Shown here: positions 36,650-49,838 of the stretch, piece after piece
Layout: each line of letters opens with the position of its first letter
Position numbering within the stretch: the first letter of the stretch is position 1
NCBI GenBank assembly: GCA_948099385.1
Contig: CANUEZ040000168.1
Coordinates: forward strand, 6,863,501-6,927,500
DNA: 64,000 nt
DNA from: Fasciola hepatica
Taxonomy: Eukaryota > Platyhelminthes > Trematoda > Plagiorchiida > Fasciolidae
Direction: 5' to 3'
Position numbers and translations under genes: made by a program
The notes under the pieces: generated by a model
What the model was told of the DNA's origin: nothing
The model's input: the letters and a program-made list of their open reading frames with translations, nothing else
The model's database searches: none

Positions 36650-39600
36650 AGAAGTTATCCAAGGGGAGTTTCTGGTTGTGACAACATGATGAATCAGTCG
36701 TCTGAGGGCAAACTGCAATCTGAAACAGATACAAATTTATTATTCCTATACACCATTTGACAAGCAGAAGCAACAGAGAAACGCGCAACAGGGGGAAGTT
36801 GAGATTTTGGTCCCTCGAAGAATTTGTTCGTGTTGTGAAATGTACTGGACAGTGAAAGTAGCATTGATAAAATCTCGACGTACTATCAACCTAACTTTAT
36901 TCTCCTGTGAGCTTGTGGTTTCAGCATTAGATGGTCGGCGGAGAACAATCCGATCCAATCTAATGCCTGTACTTTTCATAACAAAGCTTGAGGCTTCCGG
37001 CAGAACAAATAACTTTGAATTTCGGGATCTTATTCCTTGTCCCTTATCCGACCGAGGAGTTTTGCAAAATTTTAACAACAAAGCTGGGTAACTAACTTCT
37101 AAGACAGAAGGAAGTGGTCCGTCCGATCCACGCGGTTTATTTTATTTAAAGAACATCAACACGTACAGCTGTGCCGTTGTGCCATTCTGCACAAATATTC
37201 AGCTAAACTGCTCCTCTAAATGCTTCACACTGCCCTGTAGACAGCTTACTCTAGGGAATTGAAGACCAAATTTTCGGTCTATTAGAATAATCTTCTCACA
37301 GAAGACCCACCCTGACCAGAAAAAAGAATAAAGAATTAGGCCAACCACGGAAGTCTTCCGTGCCATCTAATGCTTCTCCATTCGCCACGAATTGTGATCT
37401 TTCATCAGGCTTCTAAGAGATTTTCATATCTGACATCCGGGGACTTGAGTCTTTACATATCTAACGTTTAATAAAGCCGCCTATCGCGTCCAGAGATCAG
37501 TTACAAAATTGTACAAAGTTATCAGGGCTGAAATTCATCATAATTTTATTTCTCATCGCTGTAACAAAAATTCCTGTTCCTCCATCAACAAAGGAGGAAC
37601 CTGAGATAATGATATCATGAAAAAGTATCGCAGTTCTTAAATATGAGACCACAATGGCATACCACACTGACTCATCAGAATTTAGTCTGAATCACATCAG
37701 CGCTGATGCCAACAAACCCAACCTGATAAGACTCTCTCTTAAGTTATAAATGTTACGGAACTCAGTTATCCGACAACCTCAGAGCTACCAATCAAAAGAT
37801 GACACCCGATGTGTGCAGTTTCACGAGTAAGTCGCGTTTCTCTTCCGTAATTTAATGGAGATTCGGAGTAACTTATAAGCTAGGGTAACCTAAATTCTTC
37901 GAAATTACTGCTGCTTCGCCACTGTCAACGGGATCTGTCCAAATAGATTAGAGGAGACACTTTCCAACCTGAAATACATTCGTTATGCGAGTGAACGAGG
38001 ATCTGCGACAAAATCGTAATTCAACAATCACCCTAGGGTACTGAACTAAACTATATGTACCAAATTAGCTCGGGAGCAGAGGTCCTCATTTTCTTGCCAA
38101 ACGTTCTACTGATTACGAGGAACGCACAGAAGAACGTCAATTTATTTCTACTTGATGCCGCCGTGATAGACAACTGTCTACTGTCACTCGGCTCACAACC
38201 ACTCCTGACCAATAAGGACCTTATGTGATTCCAAACTTCAAGTCTGAAGGTCAAATAGCCGGTTATTCCTAATAAGACTGTGAGCTTTTGAGACTATGGG
38301 GTACAAATCTTAGCATAGAAAAATCTTCCATTTAGTGCTTGTCCACCAAGTCAAGTTGATGATAGCCTTTTGTGTTGTTGTTGTTGTTGATGATGATGAT
38401 GATAACGATGAACACCTTGGTTGGCAAGATTTATCATAGCCACCTTTGTAAATCCCGCCTGAGACCAAAAATAAATAAGCATTTTCGTGAAGAATCACAT
38501 CTGATTTGGTTCGACTGATGTCCGCCGGGTGGTTTGATTTTCTAACATAACTGACGTCCCAGGTTCGAAGATAGCAACAAACAGCCAACTTCGGTGGTAG
38601 ACACGAACTTTCCGTCGTCCTGTTCGACACAATGACCTGACCTGTTGGGTTCCATAGGGATGGTCACTTCAAGTCTAGCATTCACAGAAACCGGTTGTTC
38701 GCGAAGACGCAGTGAGATATTGAGGATGTGGTGTATACCCCATCACAAATGCGTAAACATGAGGTAAAAAATCAATTCCTGGTTTAGCAGATTCAGGACT
38801 ATTATTATCATTTGGACGAAGAGGGTACAATGCACAAGGCACATCAAACTGAGTTTCTCACGGCCCCAATGCAGTCCATGGTTTTCTCAATCTATACATT
38901 CAATACCACACTTGGATACATGACATTTTTCCTGTGGCGGCAAAAACGTTCCAGCAGGTTCATATCCCGGATACTAGAACGTTGTTTTTATCGAAAAGTC
39001 TAATCCCAATTCTGCCGTTGTTATGTTCAATTTAACCGTCCTTCGCTAGGTAACCATAAAGATGATGTCACTATCATCAGACACAACCAACTGCAGTGTT
39101 TTTGGCTCGAAAGAGCAAACCTGAAAGTTGAATGTTGCATTTTTTCTGTAAGTTTGTTGAGAGTTGACTGTGCTCGGAATATGAACTATCAAGGATCCAA
39201 GTCATGAACTCCAGTAATCGGACGGCACTACGCTCGGATCACGAATCTCAGCCAGGAACACACTGAAGTCAGAGTAGCACTTAGCAAAGTCTATATACCA
39301 GTAATTCACTTACGCCTAAAATACGTATGACATTAATAACCAGTCAGCAGTTAATTTAGTGAAATGCAGCGCGTGCGGGCGTCTATCAGAAGGATGACTA
39401 GTCGGTCCGCAATATGACAAATGTGAACAGTGGTACATCCGACTGAGAGTGTAGGAACGTGTGACCAGCTTGCTTCGGAACATTGGAATCAATGTATGGG
39501 AAGCATGACTCGAGAATGCAGGCCTGCAATCATCCTTTCACATGGGCAACTGCTCTGGTCAAAGCAAACTAGCCTTAAATTGTGAAAGAGAACCCAGTTT

Positions 39601-40120
39601 ATGATCCAAAATAAAATTTCTTCAGGTCCGAATGATGAAAACAGATGATACCATCTTCAACAGATGACGCTCTCATTTGACAATTAAATCAGAGAGTATC
39701 TGAGTTTCACGGCGCAACCGTCCCTTTGCCATCAAATACAGATGTGTCTGTCTGTGATCTCTACGCTGCAGCAACAGAACAGAAGCTACTTAACTAGACT
39801 TGGGTAAGGACTAGTACAAACTAACAATATGTGGATCAGTAGATTCACCCGTTTGGAACTGTATTCCTAATGATGGAAGATACACCTTCCTGTAGTTGAG
39901 CATTTCCATATAGAGGTAGACAGATAGACACATACACACAGATACAGAGATCCTTTCATTTTATTACCATATTTTTTGCACTTTTGTAACCATTTACCGT
40001 AGATCCCAACCCAACTTGTGCTACACTGAGTCGATTCATACAAAACTGATCGAAGATCATTTGCAAAATGGCAGACATTTCATTTACTCCTAATAATCGC
40101 GATTGATGGCGCAAAACAAC
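36650..40120. other. non-coding, no gene supported
   Basis: Overlapping open frames on both strands at 36746-37091 have no domain. A short TGT/TGATGA microsatellite lies at 38373-38405. Nothing else was recognised. Confidence 0.4.
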
Positions 40121-40123
40121 CTA

Positions 40124-40125
<2 letters not shown>

Positions 40126-40206
<81 letters not shown>
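40126..40206. repeat. (AT)n microsatellite
   Basis: About 40 perfect dinucleotide units. Confidence 0.95.
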
Positions 40207-40208
<2 letters not shown>

Positions 40209-43200
40209 CAACACATTATAATGTATGCAGATTATTTTGTTAGTCGGAGTTATGTATCTTTTCCGAAAGAAAAAACACGGCTTCTCAAAAGAGATCTGAT
40301 TCCAGTTCTTTCACCAAAGATCGAACAACAGAAACGTACACGGTTTGTAAATGAGAGGCACTCGCCACGTACTCCCACACGCAATCCTCACTATCCGGAG
40401 TGAGCGCTTTTATTGGACTTTGGCAATGGTTTATCGCACTTTGTCTTCTTCTGATAGAAATAAGTAAAGGCGATTACGATCATGGAAACTGGCATCTCTG
40501 TGAGCAGTACAGAACTATAATTCGCGATATAAAGGCATCAAACGGGTCTTTCGAAGCAATACACATTTTTTCTTCTTGAATTTGTTCATGGTTCAAACAA
40601 AAGAAAGCAAACCAGAAGACCAACAACCCGAGCTCATTTTTCTACCACAATGAACATGAAGCTTCAACCTAGGAACCGTATGAGGTTGAACTTGAAAGGG
40701 GCCTGTAACTAGCAGGCCCACAGAAGAATATCCTTTACGGCTAAATTAATCGGTAGCGGTGGTGATGGTGGGGGGGGGGTATTACAAGTTTTACAGCCTG
40801 CGGTCAACACCACTTAAACGAGAATGCATTCAATAGAATTTTTACGACTGCACAATATTTGGAATAATCCCTCCCTCCTCCTCCCAAGCGGTCCTGACTG
40901 TACTGTCTCCGAAGTTTGCAGTGGTTCGACAAGTTGGTTTCTTAGCTTATGGGGACTGCGATATCAGAGCACCCTCATACGGGAACTCAGTCCCGGAAAC
41001 AACTTATACCTGCATGTGTCCTCTACTTGGGGATTTTCGAAATGAGGAGGATTTCGGCTGTTTCGTTTTTCTGACATCGTTTTGTCCCACAGCCGGACAT
41101 GACAAAGTATTTAGAATACAGTTCAACAAATAAGCACCGTATTGTGAAAGTTGACTGCTATTTCGATGAGTTATTATACGAACTGAAGATCAGTGAAAAA
41201 CAAGTTCTAATACCATGTGCAGCATTACCTTGAAGCATATTATTTGAAGCACAAAATGGATTTACAAATAGACAGCTTACTGGGCTCCTAATCCACCAAT
41301 CTGGAGGGAGTCGAGTAGATTCTAATTTCGAAATTTTTGCGATTTATGAAATTCCAAATAAAAGGGTAGCGCTGTCAGTGTTTTTGGATTTTAGTGGTGA
41401 GCTGAGCGTTAAAATTACAAATCAAATGGTTTCATAACTATTACAGTAGAAGCGTTATATAGAAAACAAAATAACGTACGTGAATTTATCACTATGATTA
41501 TGATTATTAAAACTATAACAATTACGAGTCATTTTTGTAGCATTAGATGAGGATTTATTTCACCTTGATAAACGAAAAGTACCCTACGATCTTATGAGGA
41601 AAGTACATACAGGATCAAGTTGTAGAATCTGAATAAATGGCCGAAAATATTTCCGAAACACCAAGGTTTTCACATTCCTGGTTCACAACTGTTTTTCAGT
41701 TCATCTGGGAAGTGTGTCCACCAGAGAATTTGTCCTATTGTACTTTCCCTAATGAGAACAGAACAGAAAGTTCACCCGAACGGACTCCTTTTCAAAAAAC
41801 CCAACATGAAATCCTTCCCTTCCCCCATCGTTTACATCGACTTCGTCCGGACGGCAATTGACCGAATGGCAATTGTTCTGTGACCGTAGATTGTGGGCGA
41901 TAACAGACACAGTACCTAGAAACCAGACCCGGACTGAAAACAAATTCGGACCTCGCAGGCCCGATTTTATGACTTCTATATCCTCCGTGTTTGTTCTGTA
42001 GTATTCTGCGGTCCGCGTGTTCTGGAACTTGTGAGACTTGCTGTGCTGACCTCTGTCGAGTTCCTTACATACCCGTGTGTGCACATAGGTGTTACTTTCA
42101 AACCACTTTGTTTCCCTCTACCCACTCCACCCCGCAAACACAAATACGCACATTCCCTGTAAGCAAAAAGACAGTCTTGACTGTAAATATGCCTTTCATC
42201 CGGAGGTGGATGAGTGAGTGGAAACCATCACAGATCGCAAGCTAGTCGCATCAAAACTCGTCAACTGCGTCCCACTCTGAATTTGCTAATATGGATATTC
42301 GCGAGTCTGATATCGAATGAGACATGCATGTGTGTTTGCTCGTCGACAACGTCTATAATTTTAATGTTATTCCCAGTTCAAATTGAATAAAAATTGTTAG
42401 GAAAGCCATATAACTCTAGGGAGAAAACAGGGGTACATGTAGGAAGGATTTGAACGAGAATGTGTCCAAATCCAACGACCAGATGGTATGAACCTGGATT
42501 TACTATTTCGTTTATATGTATTCGACGGAAGACGATAAAAGTCAACAGTGCATTGTTGGATTCGAAAAGACAACATCTGATGAGTTTCTACCGATAAACA
42601 TAGACAACAGGAACTTGTTCGTGTGCATCACAAATGACTGGGTGTAAGCAGTGCTCAGGGAAGCGATCAGGAGCGTATTTATAGCCGTGCCTAGAACTGA
42701 CCACACGCACAAAACGGTGCTGCTACAAACTAAGTATAAGAAAGTAGATTGTTAAGTAGGGATGAAGTTCTTACATAATACAGCCTGTCTTTGAGATGTC
42801 ATATGAGAAGGTTACCAACGAGCTGTCATAAAACTTAAAAAAATCACTATTAGTTTCGCGAAGCTTTCTGTGGGCACTGATCATTGGTTCTTGTTAACAA
42901 GAGACCCACACTGTTCCAGTGAGCATTGTGATAAATAAAATCCACACGGAACTCGGTTAAAAATGACTCATTTCAACCCTCAACCAAGGCAACACACGGA
43001 GAACCGGACAATCGGTCAACCTGAAGCCTACTCGTGATGGGCTATTCGGAAGGTTTTTGCTATTCAAGCGTTGTCACTATGATATTCCTCAGACTAAGCA
43101 AACATACTCTTACGTGTTTACTTTGTCTGACCTATGGTGAACTCACGCAGCTTGGTCCTTCAAATTTCATTACCGGTGGCTGTGCATGTTTATGTGGTGA

Positions 43201-45650
43201 CCTATTGCTAGAAAGCCTTAGGAATAAGGTACGGAGTGGCATCCCCAGTGCTACTCGGCTTTTTCTTTGAGATACCAGAGCTAGCCCGCGAATAACCAGC
43301 GGCTATCTGTCGAACCATGGGAAGTTCGCGTGTTGGGAGCCGGTGGTCAACTGAGCGGTTCATGTGCCTTTTGGATGGCGGTCAGCCGGTCAACGATGTC
43401 CAACGCGTCTCAGTGGATTTTATCCTACTTGGAGTAGTTGAGTGAGAAGCAACAGGCAACGGCCTTATGTGATGGCGGCCCCATGTCCCAGCGTATCATT
43501 CCGCTGTCTATGGGCTTCTGTGGTTTTCATGGAGAAAGTTCGTTGCCAAGTAAAAACATATCATGCCATGCAAAAAAGTCCCTGATTGTCCGCGACCGAG
43601 TGAGTTGTTGCTTACTTATTCTCGACTAACCATTGGCACGGCCGCTCTTCTGTCGGTGGCCTGGAAACACACCCGTTACCGTAGGCTCAGATCACTTTCG
43701 CACCACTGTGTCAAACTGGAACACAATAACGTCAATCATAAGATCAGACTTTGCTTTACTTATATGACGTTCGTTTTTACCGTACTTCTCATAAGCACAA
43801 TCAGTCATCGAGACCCGTGGTTTTATGACTTTGGAATTGTAAATTTCGAACCCAATCCCCACCATGGTTCCCGATGGTGATGAACAGAAGTCAGCTGACA
43901 CCCGGCTCGTAACGACACCTGACCAACTGGGATCTGATGTAGTTCTCTGCCGTTCCAAGTCTTACGGTTAGTTTGCCGATTATCCTTAACAGTACAGTAG
44001 GTCCTCTGATGCTTTTACGTACACCCTTCCCACTACTCATAAACGCATGCGTGTGATAAAAACCTTCTTTCTCAAATCCGAATAGAATTTAGATAATCCT
44101 GTTGAAATCTGTTCAGCTCTATGGGGGTTTACAGTAATGTCAGTGATAAGAGGAGGTGAGGAGACTAGACAATCGCAGATTTCTCGACACTGAGTGGGAA
44201 TCCTCCGAGCAGTGATGAACTTATGTACAGGACTGATACTGACGGTTACTGTGTGCTTTGAAAAAACACTTTCTTATAGGCCGTTAAACTAAAATCCGTG
44301 TTACTTCAGTCCATCAATAAACACACACCGCACGCCAATGGACAGTACGCACAGGGGACTCTTTTGGTAACTAAATTCTGTCAGAACTTTTTATGGGGAG
44401 AATGACAATAGAGTTCTCGACCAGGAATGTATCATTGCTTTTGTAATGACGCTGGACCGAACGGAGAAGCACAGAGCTAAGCTGTTTTTGAGTATATGTG
44501 TATTGGGATTAGAAGAAGTCAAAATGAGCATAGAAATGTATTACAATTTGGGACAAAACTGTATTCATACTATGTATGACACCGTCTAGGTAGAGGAACA
44601 CATGGTATAAATGAGATCATATCGTACTTTGTTGCAACCAGAAAGAGACAGACAGACTTGAGTAGAGTGGATTTTCTCGGGCAACGAGAATTCTGCTGAC
44701 AAGTGCGACTGGTGATGGTATAATTCCATGAAGTTACTCGCACAGAAAAACCTTCAAAGCCTAACCTGAGAAACAACTGATGACTTCCAGACAATAATGC
44801 AGCGATACATGGTCGCTTTTGACGAAATTCTGAAAGATACCTAGGCAACAATGCAGACATATGGGAAAGAAACAAAGTTACACTGAAACAATGGCAAGTC
44901 AGAAAGGAAAGACATTACCGCATGACAATATAGCTTTTGCATGTTGGCTTCAGTAAAAGCAGCGTAATACCGAGGGTGGTTTATTCTAAAAAAGGACTCT
45001 GTTTTGTCAATGACACTGTCTTACAGAAACTGGGAGTGAGTTGGGGACGAAATGAATCTGTCACCATTGACGTAGGTTACAAGAGGACAACGCCGGATGG
45101 AAGAATTAAGGATATGGGAAAGATTTTCTGAGAATTTGAGTGGAATAGTACCTGAATCGCTATGTGCCAAAAGGACGTTATTCGCACAAACCAGAAGCCT
45201 CGAAGGAAGGAAACAGTAAACTTTTCAATGTAAATTGGAACGGTGGTCAAAAAACAACGAAATCTGACTTTGGGAGGTTTTGACAATTTCCGTTTCATTT
45301 AAGTGCACTGAGTTCTGTCTGTAAAGCATTTATTCAATCACTGAAGTAAAGCCACGTGTTTCGTAAGGGGGAGAAGGATAGTGAAATTCTGGTGGCGCAG
45401 CACTCCCGTTGAATGAGTCACATGGGTAAATCCTAATCCATGTGGGCTCGTTGTCATTGTGAGTGATAACCTCACTATTTGGCAATGTAACCCGACAGGA
45501 TAATAAGTAAAAGCAAACATTACACGGAACAAAATAGATAATTGTATTCGTTTATCAATAATATCAGATAGACGATGTCTGCCATGAATTTTGTTAACCA
45601 AAAGGGAGACTACACCCGGGATCCTATTGATATGAAACAATGCAGTGTCC
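40207..45650. other. non-coding, no gene supported
   Basis: Long stretch with only short frames. A minus-strand frame at 43958-43692 and a plus-strand frame at 43563-43880 overlap, and neither could be assigned. A possible 3' SINE end (TTTTAGTGGTGAGCTGAGCG) lies near 41388. A 10-base G run lies near 40771-40780. Confidence 0.4.
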
Positions 45651-45654
45651 TATT

Positions 45655-46090
45655 TTGTTCTGTTCTGTCCCACTAACTCTAGTAAGAAGACTTTTTCTGC
45701 TTCCGAACCATGTCGACTTACTAGTAGAAAAACGACCGTTTATAAGTGATGCATCTTGGTCAGCCAAATCCTGACCCGCAATCTCACTAGTTCACCTGGT
45801 ATCCACAACCAGCTCTTCTGATTGGTCAGTCTGCTTACAACCCCAACGGGTTGATTCTGTTCAGACGACAGTTGGCACCTGATTGGTCCTTCGATCCGCT
45901 TCGTTCGCTCCAATCTTGCCCTCGATTCATAACAGGCGACGACTTGCCGGCTGCTCGTCAAACCAGCGTGCCGTCTATTGAACAAATCAGATCGCTCATT
46001 GACAGTGTGCCAGCCCATACCCTCACACATGGGCGACGGGTGGGGGAGGTACAGAGGAGGTGTAGAGGGCTTGACGCCTGGGTCCAACGA
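45655..46090. repeat. dispersed repeat fragment, related to 4.5-5.06 kb
   Basis: Shares the tgtcccact.actctagtaag core (about 45666) and the following TGATTGG, TTGATTCTGTTCAG and CCCATACCCTC motifs with 4521-5060. It may be a solo terminal repeat or leader of the same transposon family as the Gypsy fossil. Confidence 0.35.
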
Positions 46091-46392
46091 CCACGTTAGG
46101 AGTTCACTAAAATAGCAGACAAAGCTTAATGGTGCGGTTCCAAACGTTTCCGTTTCCTTCCTCCCAAGGCAAATTCATATTTGATAATAATATATCACTC
46201 AGCCTTAGGTTGATATCACAAAATTTTCATGATGCGCATCACAGACTACTCATTCTGACACTGTTCAGAGCCATGAACAAAAACTGTGGCAATCAATTTG
46301 CTATATAAATTTTTCGAATTATGCAACTGCTGTTGAAAACTATTTATTCCAGGTTGTTTTACCGATATGCATGAAGAGAAAAATATTGGTTC

Positions 46393-46720
46393 GCATACAT
46401 ATCCAGGATCATTTCACTGAATCTTCACAAAGTACATACTGCAATCACGTTGTTGCCCATTTAGTCAGAAAAAACGAATATTAGGAGACAAAATTGCGAC
46501 CAACTAGCGAATACTTTTTACCAAGGCAGAGATAAAGTAATGAACCATTCACGCTGCTTCTATAATTCGAAGTTTAGATTGCGAATGGCCAGTGGTCCTG
46601 CGTAATTGAGCAATCGTCGGTTGTTGCTAGAGTATATGACCTCGAATGTGTCGTGTGGAATGACGCAATGCTTCTCCTTACAAAGGTGTTGCGTGATCGA
46701 CGATCGGCGACAATCTCGTT
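46393..46720 (-). repeat. PLE A inverted arm, 3'-end copy
   Basis: A 328-base gap-free inverted repeat with 47863-48190. I see one mismatch (near 46418). On the minus strand it encodes the PLE C-terminus (RRLLNYAGPLAIRNL, then ITLSLPW) with in-frame stops, followed by 3' flank. Confidence 0.95.
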
Positions 46721-46799
46721 CTTTTGCTGACGTCACTCCTGCGAAGTTTTTACTCATTGCTTTCTGTAATAACACCGCTATATGTACGGCTTTTCTATG

Positions 46800-47800
46800 A
46801 TGTAATTGTCTCCCTGTTCTGCCTGTGCAGACAGCTGAGCAGCGACACTTGGAACGATAGCTACAGTTTGATTTGGCTCAAAGGGGCTGTAGTTCTTTAG
46901 TCGGCGCTGTAATTGTTCGGGTGGTTCTGAAAACAGTTATCGGTTCATTCGCGTAGTAGGTGCATCTGACGGTAGAAGTTAGACGCTTAGTAATTAGCTG
47001 ACTACTGTCATCGCTTTTGAATAGTAATTCAAGCAAAGCCCGCTTTTTTGCTACGTCGACAACCTTTTCTTTTTTCCACTTTCGGCCTAAAATATTTGAG
47101 GATCAATGAGAGTAGGTAACCATTCGTCTGCAGTGTCTCCTTTATGGCTCATTCTTCATTGTCCGTGCAAATTTCACGTGTTCTGTGGAACAATGTCTAG
47201 ACTACCCAACTTTATATCTCATAGGAACGAAACTGGTGAAAATCAAATACTATCCAGAGCATGTAACTTTCCGGAAAACAGATGTGGCCATTGGACCATC
47301 CGTTCCACGAGTGATTCTGATGTCTAAAAAGTCAATTTTTTTTCTTCTTCATGACATTTCAATGTAATACTCGGATGAATTACAATAAACTTGCTAAAGA
47401 ATCGCTCTTCTTCCCCATCGGTGTTACCGATCACAAGTATGTCATCGAGGTAACGTCGGTAGAGGTTCGTATTTTTAATCTCGTCTACCAGCTTTTGTTA
47501 GAGATCGGCAACCAATGTCTGCTAGAATGGGTCCAAATGGAATTCCCATTGCAACGCCGTTTACTTGCCGGTGGCTTTGACCTGGGAATGTAAATTTCAT
47601 ATTTCCTGCACACAGCAGTAGCAATCTCGTTATTTCACTGGATGGCAATCCGACCCGGAGATTACATTGATCTGCTATCCTGTATACTATATCGATAGTT
47701 TTACGCAGTGTAAAAATTGGTGAATAGAGAATTCACATCCATAGTAAATAGTCGCTGGTTGTTAATATTTCTGTCTTTGGGCAGTTGGCACATTTCAAAA
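46800..47800 (-). pseudogene. PLE A reverse transcriptase and GIY-YIG-like body
   Basis: Minus-strand pieces in order: DVNSLFTN (about 47740-47718), the conserved VNGVAMGIPFGPILADIG (about 47562-47510), the catalytic YLDDILVIGNTDGEE (about 47455-47405), FLDIRITRGTDG, FTSFVPMRYKVG, then a Cys-rich GIY-YIG-type remnant SNCSYRSKCRCSAVCTGRTG (about 46876-46800) that continues into the arm. In Penelope elements the RT copies the RNA and the GIY-YIG endonuclease nicks the target. The YLDD box is intact, but frameshifts and stops separate the blocks and the N-terminal part is missing. The copy is inactive. Confidence 0.85.
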
Positions 47801-47862
47801 CTGTCTTCGGTGTTCTACTGGCTGATGGCATTTCTGACCAGCTTGAGTGATTCAACCAAATT

Positions 47863-48190
47863 AACGAGATTGTCGCCGATCGTCGATCACGCAACACCTT
47901 TGTAAGGAGAAGCATTGCGTCATTCCACACGACACATTCGAGGTCATATACTCTAGCAACAACCGACGATTGCTCAATTACGCAGGACCACTGGCCATTC
48001 GCAATCTAAACTTCGAATTATAGAAGCAGCGTGAATGGTTCATTACTTTATCTCTGCCTTGGTAAAAAGTATTCGCTAGTTGGTCGCAATTTTGTCTCCT
48101 AATATTCGTTTTTTCTGACTAAATGGGCAACAACGTGATTGCAGTATGTACTTTGTGAAGATTCGGTGAAATGATCCTGGATATGTATGC
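47863..48190 (+). repeat. PLE A inverted arm, 5'-side copy
   Basis: The plus-strand counterpart of 46393-46720. It carries the same stops in the same places. The junction with the RT body is sharp at 47862/47863. Confidence 0.95.
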
Positions 48191-49838
48191 AAAGCAGTAA
48201 TTTTGGCCGTTCTACTAAAATTTATGCCGGGAAACGAGTGTTTTCAATACGGTTGAAGACCTGCAGTAAGAGTGTGGAGGCCCATTGCCTCAGCCAATTT
48301 CCCAATTCCCGGGGTCAGATTGAGATTTTAATCGGCCAAAATAAACCGCAGATAGGAAGTTGGGACCTAGAGTATTTTGAACCGTAATGAAGTTACGTGA
48401 AGATGAATGCCCTCTTCAAAGTGACCTCATAAACTTCATCGATTTCCAGGAGAGAGAGGTGGAGCTGTTTTCGAGTTTGAGTGGTTTCATAAGTCCAATA
48501 GTAGGTTTCTATGCCATTTTAAGATTGATTTGAGAAACTATCACAGATTTGCGAAATTATCTCTTAGATTTGCGATACTACCACATGGACTTGGAAAGGT
48601 ATGAGTTTAATCCGGTAACCGAACATGATGGTTGATTTTGGCATCGGTAGAGTGCATTTCATTGGTCAACTGACCACAAGCCTCTTTGCCCGACCATTGT
48701 CCGTTGTGACCGCCTGTCTTACCACGCTCTCCCAGTGCAAAAATGGCACAGACCTAAGTCGTGCGACTTGTTGCGCTTACTGGCGGACGTCGATCCGGTC
48801 TACCAGTGGGGTCATGTAATCTGAGACAGAGAACCACGCTGTTCTCAACCTATCAATGGAAACTACTGCGCATTGCGTTGGGTGCCTTTGGGTTAGCGAG
48901 ATCATTTCGACTATCCTGTAGACGGAGTTGTGATACTGGTTTGTGAATAACATCAGCATTCGTTTCATCGACATGATGCAGAGATGAAAATATACAAATT
49001 AAGTTAATTTAGGAAATAGCGTGGTACTCCACCGTGTTGGATAACTGTCGGTTAGGTTTTTAATTCCCATCCTGAAAAGTGATTTCTCACGAAACGTGTT
49101 TAATAAATGTATACACGTGAAAGCGCATATACACGTTGTCATTAAAATGTAGCGTCCGTGCTCCCTATATAAATGTATCCTGAGAATCAGCAAAAAGGAA
49201 CCTATCCAACTAAATGTAACCTATGGAATCTCACGTGACGAAGTTTATTTTTAGCTCCTAGTCAGTACATTCTATGGTGAAAATTTCATTGTTCAATAAC
49301 GCAAGAAGCCTTCCATATTCAGTTTTCCGGATAAGAACTGCAGAAAACGAAGTACGCAGTAGGACGCAAGTGGTGGAATGTTCTGGAGAAATAGAAAATT
49401 TCGATTATGAGCTATCTGAACGGGGATTTGGAACAGATTTCACACGGGTCTGACAGTTGTGAGAGCGAATTTTTCGAAGCACCTTAAATCTCGAACGGAA
49501 AACTCTAACAATATGACCGTAACAAACGATCTTCTGGTCATACGAAAATCCAAGTAAGTACTCCCCAACCATATTGTGGAAAGAACTGGGACTTGATTCA
49601 GCAATACGTGGAATGAGAAGAAGGGCATTGAAAATAATACCTTTTACTGTTAGAATAAAAAGGCGAGACTTGGGAACAAATGTGAACGAAAATACTCCGC
49701 AGTGGGTAATGGATATGGGAATTCCAAATTAATTTTGGGGAGTCATTTTTCGGTGAAAACATTTCTACTTTTTTCGGGAACATTTACACCAATCCAACTG
49801 TAATCCCATCCATGCTTTGCTCTATTGTTCTCTTACAG
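48191..49838. other. no recognisable gene; intron upstream of 49839 likely
   Basis: No upstream exon of the 49.8-kb gene could be placed. A CAA|GTAAGT donor at 49553/49554 follows a short ATG frame, but the reading phase does not fit the exon at 49839. Confidence 0.4.

Larger units (their letters stand above)
46393..48190 (-). mobile_element. Penelope-like element, copy A, with inverted 3'-end arms
   Basis: A 5'-truncated PLE read on the minus strand. Its 3' end lies at 46393. At its truncated 5' end (47863) the terminal 328 bases are repeated in opposite orientation. The body contains RT and GIY-YIG-like segments (separate entry). Known Penelope copies often carry partial terminal duplications in direct or inverted orientation, and this one fits the inverted form. 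No target-site duplication was evident by eye. Confidence 0.85.

Noticed and set aside
46560..46800. Matching open frames around 46.6 and 47.9 kb as a gene pair
   Set aside because: They fall in the PLE A arms and encode the PLE C-terminal region or its antisense.
49513..49553. Small 5' exon (ATG frame ending in GTAAGT) joined to the 49839 exon
   Set aside because: Splicing would shift the reading frame and hit an early stop. The in-phase frame has a stop just upstream.
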